Shown here: positions 60,171-64,000 of the stretch, in pieces
Position numbering within the stretch: position 1 is the stretch's first letter
How the letters are laid out: each line of letters starts with the position of its first letter
Assembly (NCBI GenBank): GCA_019119815.1
Contig: DWWH01000050.1
Span: 57,063-121,062, forward strand
Origin: Candidatus Eisenbergiella intestinipullorum
Lineage (GTDB): Bacteria > Bacillota > Clostridia > Lachnospirales > Lachnospiraceae
Direction: 5' to 3'
DNA: 64,000 nt
Position numbers and translations under genes: made by a program
Notes under the pieces: model-generated
Seen by the model: the letters and a program-made list of their open reading frames with translations, nothing else
The model's database searches: none
What the model was told of the DNA's origin: nothing

Positions 60171-61961
60171 TCACTCAAACTGTGCCAGATACATCTGCCG
60201 GTACAGACCCTCCTGACGAAGCAGCTCTTCATGAGTTCCCTGCTGGACCACATCTCCGTCGTTCACCACCAGGATATGATCCGCATTCCGGATCGTAGAC
60301 AGCCGGTGCGCAATGATAAAGCAGGTCTTATCCTTCATCAGCTTTCTCATCGCTTCCTGGATCTTCATCTCCGTTCTGGTATCCACATCTGAAGTGGCTT
60401 CGTCCAGGATCAGCATCCTCGCCGGCAGCAGCATGGCCCTCGCAATCGTCAGAAGCTGTTTCTGCCCCTTGGAGATGTTGGTTCCCTCGTCGGAAAGCAC
60501 TGTCCGATAACCGTTCGGAAGCCTTCTGATGAACCCGTCGATCCCGGCCTCCTTCGCCGCCGCCCGGATCTGCTCCTCCTGCCTGCGCGTGTCTCCTTCC
60601 AGGCTGCCATAAGCCAGATTTTCATAGATTGTTCCCGTAAACAGCCAAGTGTCCTGCAGCACCATCGCATAAGCACGCCTGAGGCTGTCTCTTTTCAGAC
60701 ACCTGATCTCTTCTCCGTCCACAGAGATGGAGCCTGCGTTCACATCATAAAAACGCATGAGCAGATTGATCAGCGTCGTCTTGCCCGCCCCGGTAGGGCC
60801 CACAATCGCTATCATTTTACCGGGTTTTACATGGAAACTCAAGTCATGGATCACAGTTTTAACAGGATTATAGCCAAATCTCACATGAGTAAGCTCCACC
60901 TCTCCTTCCGCCTGCACCAGCTCCTTCGCATCCGGCGCGTCCGCCGTCTCCTCCACTTCATCCAGAAGACGGAAGACCCGCTCCGCCGCTGCCATGGAAG
61001 ACTGCAGATCGCTGATGATATTGGCCGCTTCGTTGATCGGCCCGGAAAATTTTCTGGAATACAGTACAAACGAAGAAATATTCCCCATGCTCATATTCCC
61101 GAACAGATACAGAATGGCTCCGAACACACTGATCAGGGAAAGGGAAAGATTATTGATGAAATTGACCATCGGCCCCACAATGCTTCCATAATATTCCGCC
61201 CGGTAATAGGCCTTCATAGCCGTTTCGTTCTTCTCTTCAAACCGGCGGATCGTATTTTCCTCCTGACAGTATGCCTTCAGCGTCCTCTGCCCTGAAACCA
61301 TCTCCTCCGCAAATCCGTTCAGCTCGCCGAGCGTCGCCGACCTGGCCCTAAACAACGGTCTCGTTTTTCCCGTCAGATACCTGGTAATACACATGGAAAG
61401 AGGCATGGTAAAGGCAAAGATCAGGACCAGTGCCGGAGAGATCACCAGCATCATGATAAAAGCGCCGCTCACCGTGATCACCGTTGTCAGAAGCTGCACC
61501 ACATCCTCAGAAAGCGACATGTTCACCGTATCAATGTCATAGGAAATCCGGCTGATGATGTCTCCGCCCTGATGCACGTCAAAATAACCCACCGGAAGCG
61601 CCAGCAGCTTTTCAAACACATCCTTTCTCATCTGATAGACCACCTTCCGGCTTATGGTGATCATCAGTACCTGAAGCAGATAAGAAAATATGGAGGACAC
61701 CACATAAAATCCCGCCATCCAGGCCGCATAATAGAATACCCTCTCAAAAATGACCTTTCCCGGTCCCGGCTCGATCGCATCCACCGCATATCCTGAAAGC
61801 ATCGGCCCGATCAGCGCGAACAGATTGCTCCCTACGGTCAATGCCATTGCTCCTGCCAGATACCATTTATAACGCATCAGATAATCTCCGAGCCGCAGCA
61901 GGGTTCCTCTTTTTCCACCCCTTTTTGCCCTTTCTTCGTCTCTTCTTCCGGCCGTTCTCAT
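60171..61961 (-). CDS. ABC exporter half-transporter with catalytically competent NBD
   Basis: Membrane-fused ABC transporter subunit, 596 residues: six-span domain (about 30-330) and ATPase domain with Walker A AIVGPTGAGKTTLI, Q-loop MVLQDTWLFTGTI, Walker B MLILDEATSDVD (catalytic Glu present) and H-loop FIIAHRLSTIRNADHI. Its signature motif is altered to ISKGQKQLLTIARAM instead of LSGGQ. In heterodimeric exporters such as LmrCD and TM287/288 this pattern marks the subunit that supplies Walker A/B to the working site and a weak signature to the degenerate site. Start ATG behind GGAGG, 12 bp after the partner gene. Confidence 0.95.
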   Translation of the reverse strand: MRTAGRRDEERAKRGGKRGTLLRLGDYLMRYKWYLAGAMALTVGSNLFALIGPMLSGYAVDAIEPGPGKVIFERVFYYAAWMAGFYVVSSIFSYLLQVLMITISRKVVYQMRKDVFEKLLALPVGYFDVHQGGDIISRISYDIDTVNMSLSEDVVQLLTTVITVSGAFIMMLVISPALVLIFAFTMPLSMCITRYLTGKTRPLFRARSATLGELNGFAEEMVSGQRTLKAYCQEENTIRRFEEKNETAMKAYYRAEYYGSIVGPMVNFINNLSLSLISVFGAILYLFGNMSMGNISSFVLYSRKFSGPINEAANIISDLQSSMAAAERVFRLLDEVEETADAPDAKELVQAEGEVELTHVRFGYNPVKTVIHDLSFHVKPGKMIAIVGPTGAGKTTLINLLMRFYDVNAGSISVDGEEIRCLKRDSLRRAYAMVLQDTWLFTGTIYENLAYGSLEGDTRRQEEQIRAAAKEAGIDGFIRRLPNGYRTVLSDEGTNISKGQKQLLTIARAMLLPARMLILDEATSDVDTRTEMKIQEAMRKLMKDKTCFIIAHRLSTIRNADHILVVNDGDVVQQGTHEELLRQEGLYRQMYLAQFE

Positions 61962-61973
61962 CTCTTCCTCCTC

Positions 61974-63740
61974 TCAGCCTCCCATATCTCCTGTCTGTGA
62001 GCGGCTGATCTCTCTGTATACCTCACAGCCTTCCATCAGCTCCTGATGCGTGCCGAAGCCAATCATCTCTCCGTCCTCCAGCACCAGAATATGGTCCGCA
62101 TGCATGACCGAACTGATGCGCTGTGCGATCAGGATCGTCGTCGTATCGCTGAAGTTTTCCCTGAGCTGCCTGCGCAGCATGGCGTCCGTCCGGTAATCCA
62201 GCGCACTGGAAGAATCATCCAGGATCAGGATTTCCGGCCTGGCAGCCAGCGCCCTCGCGATCAGGATCCGCTGCTTCTGCCCGCCGCTCAGGTTTGCACC
62301 CCGAATATCCAGCATAGCCCCTTCATTCTCTGCCTTCTCCTTCACAAACTCCTCTGCCTGTGCACAGCCGAGCGCTGCTCTGATGGCTTCCTCTTCCAGC
62401 GGCCTCCCCATACGCACATTTTCATAGATCGTATCTTCAAAAATCGTATCGTTCTGAAATACCACACCGAATCTGCTGCGAAGCTCCTCCTTTTCAAAGC
62501 TCCTCACATCCCTTCCGGCGATCAGTACTCGCCCTTCATCCACGTCCGCAAGACGCATCAGCAGCGATGCCAGCGTCGTTTTGCCGGAGCCTGTGGAACC
62601 GATGATCCCCAGCATCTCCCCCTTTTTCACAGAAAAAGAAATATCCTTCAGATTCGGCTCATTTTTATTATAGGAGAAGGTGACGTGGTCAAATACGATT
62701 TCCTCCCCTCCTGTTTCGTTTTCTGCATTCCTCCCGTTCCATCCGTTTTCTCCCTCTTCCTTTCCTCCTGTTTCCTCTTTCAGAAGCTCCAGATCATCCT
62801 CACAGGCAAGCACCTGATCGATCCTCGCTGCAGATGCCACCGCCTTACTGATGATGACAAACATTCTGGAAATAGACATCATGGCATTTAAGATGATCGT
62901 AAAATAGGTCATAAACGCCAAAATTTTTCCCACCTCCGAGGTTCCCGCATTCACCCGGAAGGCCCCCACGATGATCACTCCGACCAGCCCCAGATTCAGA
63001 AGCATGTTCATTGCCGGATTCAGGACCGCCATCGTCCGCTCTGCATTTCTTTCGCAAGTCACTACCATTGTATTGATCTCATCAAACTTCTCCTTTTCAT
63101 AATCCATTTTTGACAGAGCCTTGATCACCCGGATTCCCGCAATATCCTCCCGCACCAGACACACAAAGCTGTCCACACAGCTCTGAAGCTTTCTATACAG
63201 AGGCATACCCTTTCTGGAAACCGTCACCATAACCACTGCCAGGACTGGCATCACCAGAAGCAGCACTCCGGATAATGCCGGATCCAGCGACATGGTAAAA
63301 ATAACCCCTCCCACCAGCAGGATCGGAGCTCTCACTCCCAGCCTCTGGATTCTTCCGATCATCTGATTCACATTATAGGTATCCGTCGTCAGCCTGGAGA
63401 TCAGCGACGGCTTAGTAAAAGCATCCGTCTGCCTGGCAGACAGATACATGGTCTTTGCAAACAGATCATGCCGTATGATCTGCGTCGCATCACTGGCCAC
63501 CCTGGAGGCCATCCGGTTTGCAATGATATTGAAAGAAACCGCCAGTATTGAACACACGAACATGATACCTCCCCATACAAAGATCAGCCGAAGGCTTCCG
63601 ACCGGTATCACATTGTCGATCACATACGCCAGTATCCACGGAATGAACAGATCCATAATGGCCCCCAGAAATTTAATCAGGAATCCAACTGCCATCCTCG
63701 CATAATACGGCCGGAGATAATAGGTGATAATTCTTTTCAT
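61974..63740 (-). CDS. ABC exporter half-transporter with degenerate NBD
   Basis: Partner subunit, 588 residues, six spans then ATPase domain. Walker A GIIGSTGSGKTTLAS and signature [16 protein letters not shown] are intact, but the catalytic Glu after Walker B is Asp (ILILDDSSSALD) and the H-loop His is Gln (ILIAQRISSVMHADHI). This is the expected degenerate half of a heterodimeric multidrug/lipid-type exporter. A charged Gly/Glu/Asn linker (about 325-350) joins the two domains. First gene after the tRNA terminator, behind GAAAGGG. Substrate not predictable. Confidence 0.95.
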   Translation of the reverse strand: MKRIITYYLRPYYARMAVGFLIKFLGAIMDLFIPWILAYVIDNVIPVGSLRLIFVWGGIMFVCSILAVSFNIIANRMASRVASDATQIIRHDLFAKTMYLSARQTDAFTKPSLISRLTTDTYNVNQMIGRIQRLGVRAPILLVGGVIFTMSLDPALSGVLLLVMPVLAVVMVTVSRKGMPLYRKLQSCVDSFVCLVREDIAGIRVIKALSKMDYEKEKFDEINTMVVTCERNAERTMAVLNPAMNMLLNLGLVGVIIVGAFRVNAGTSEVGKILAFMTYFTIILNAMMSISRMFVIISKAVASAARIDQVLACEDDLELLKEETGGKEEGENGWNGRNAENETGGEEIVFDHVTFSYNKNEPNLKDISFSVKKGEMLGIIGSTGSGKTTLASLLMRLADVDEGRVLIAGRDVRSFEKEELRSRFGVVFQNDTIFEDTIYENVRMGRPLEEEAIRAALGCAQAEEFVKEKAENEGAMLDIRGANLSGGQKQRILIARALAARPEILILDDSSSALDYRTDAMLRRQLRENFSDTTTILIAQRISSVMHADHILVLEDGEMIGFGTHQELMEGCEVYREISRSQTGDMGG

Positions 63741-63772
63741 TGCAACCCTTTCATTCTCAATAATTTCATTAG

Positions 63773-63801
63773 CAACATATACCTGTAATCAGATTATATA
63801 A
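63773..63801 (-). promoter_or_regulatory. Possible promoter of the ABC exporter operon
   Basis: Minus strand TTGTTA, 17 bp, TATATG in the short AT-rich gap between the tRNA terminator and the first exporter gene. The -10 match is moderate; another TATAAT lies in the spacer without a good -35. Confidence 0.35.
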
Positions 63802-63822
63802 CAATTCTGTTGTTTTGGGCAT

Positions 63823-63862
63823 AAAAAAATCACATCCAGCACTTTTTAAAGTGTGATGTGAT
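63823..63862 (-). terminator. Terminator of tRNA-Lys
   Basis: Minus-strand hairpin with outer stem ATCACATC / GATGTGAT and inner CACTT / AAGTG pairing, followed by six to seven T. Lies 9 bp downstream of the tRNA 3' end. Confidence 0.85.
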
Positions 63863-63871
63863 AATTCCTAC

Positions 63872-63944
63872 TGAAGCATGGGGGATTCGAACCCCCGACA
63901 ACCTGATTAAAAGTCAGGTGCTCTACCGGCTGAGCTAATGCTCC
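63872..63944 (-). tRNA. tRNA-Lys (anticodon UUU)
   Basis: A 73-nt cloverleaf on the minus strand: acceptor GGAGCAT paired with ATGCTTC (one G-T), D-arm with TAGCTCAG, anticodon stem CCTGA/TCAGG around loop CTTTTAA (anticodon TTT), T-arm GGGGG TTCGAAT CCCCC, discriminator A. CCA is not encoded. Upstream bases to the window end are AT-rich with a small GGCA/TGCC hairpin and no further gene visible. Confidence 0.97.
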
Positions 63945-64000
63945 ATATCCAATTTTTTCCGTATGTTCATACAGGCACAAAAAAATGCCCAGAACCGGAA

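Overview
The window is a continuous piece of a high-GC Firmicutes chromosome, most likely a gut Lachnospiraceae (Clostridia). Supporting this are the holB-ricT(yaaT)-trmN6(yabB)-rsmI neighbourhood typical of Firmicutes, FabK as the recognised enoyl-ACP reductase, AGGAGG-type ribosome-binding sites, Ala/Glu/Ser/Thr-rich linkers behind the lipoboxes, and many sugar ABC and ROK proteins. The species cannot be named from the sequence. Every gene I can support, including the one tRNA, lies on the minus strand, so transcription runs from high to low coordinates. I saw no transposase, integrase, phage gene or CRISPR array.

Right to left (direction of transcription): tRNA-Lys (63872-63944), then 63740-47566 a long housekeeping run: a heterodimeric ABC exporter, an L,D-transpeptidase, an HD protein, a YaaO-like decarboxylase, pyruvate kinase, glycerol kinase, a guanylate-kinase-like protein, holB, ricT, trmN6, an exported DUF4015 protein and rsmI. 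Next is a type II fatty-acid synthesis block in two units, acpP-fabK and fabD-fabG-fabF-fabZ-flavoprotein-fabH. Both units start at a promoter carrying the same FabT-like operator in the same register.

From 39908 to 11529 lies about 28 kb of 19 co-oriented genes for glycan capture and breakdown. They encode a sugar ABC importer, a ROK repressor, GH36-like, GH2, GH13 (sucrose phosphorylase), two GH38 and GH3 enzymes, a ROK kinase, an FGGY kinase, a metallo-hydrolase, a large FAD oxidoreductase, a racemase-fold protein, a class II FBP aldolase homologue, a four-carbon acid sugar kinase, a SIS protein and a class II aldolase. A strong promoter lies upstream of the first gene and a terminator follows the last, with several hairpins in between. 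The mix suggests a mannose-containing glycoside whose aglycone or side product enters an acid-sugar or aldolase route; the actual substrate is not evident.

Below that come a polar amino acid ABC system whose binding protein is circularly permuted, an internally deleted acetyltransferase remnant, nadC, a small conserved-looking protein, an NAD-dependent epimerase or reductase, and a ugp-type operon (ugpC-ugpA-ugpE-ugpB-GDPD-esterase) for glycerol-3-phosphate or glycerophosphodiester uptake. Phased TTTACA repeats resembling a Pho box precede the ugp operon.

The most unusual items are the permuted binding protein, the paired fab operators, a hairpin repeat family built around ribosome-binding sites, and the large glycoside operon with its unexplained FAD oxidoreductase.
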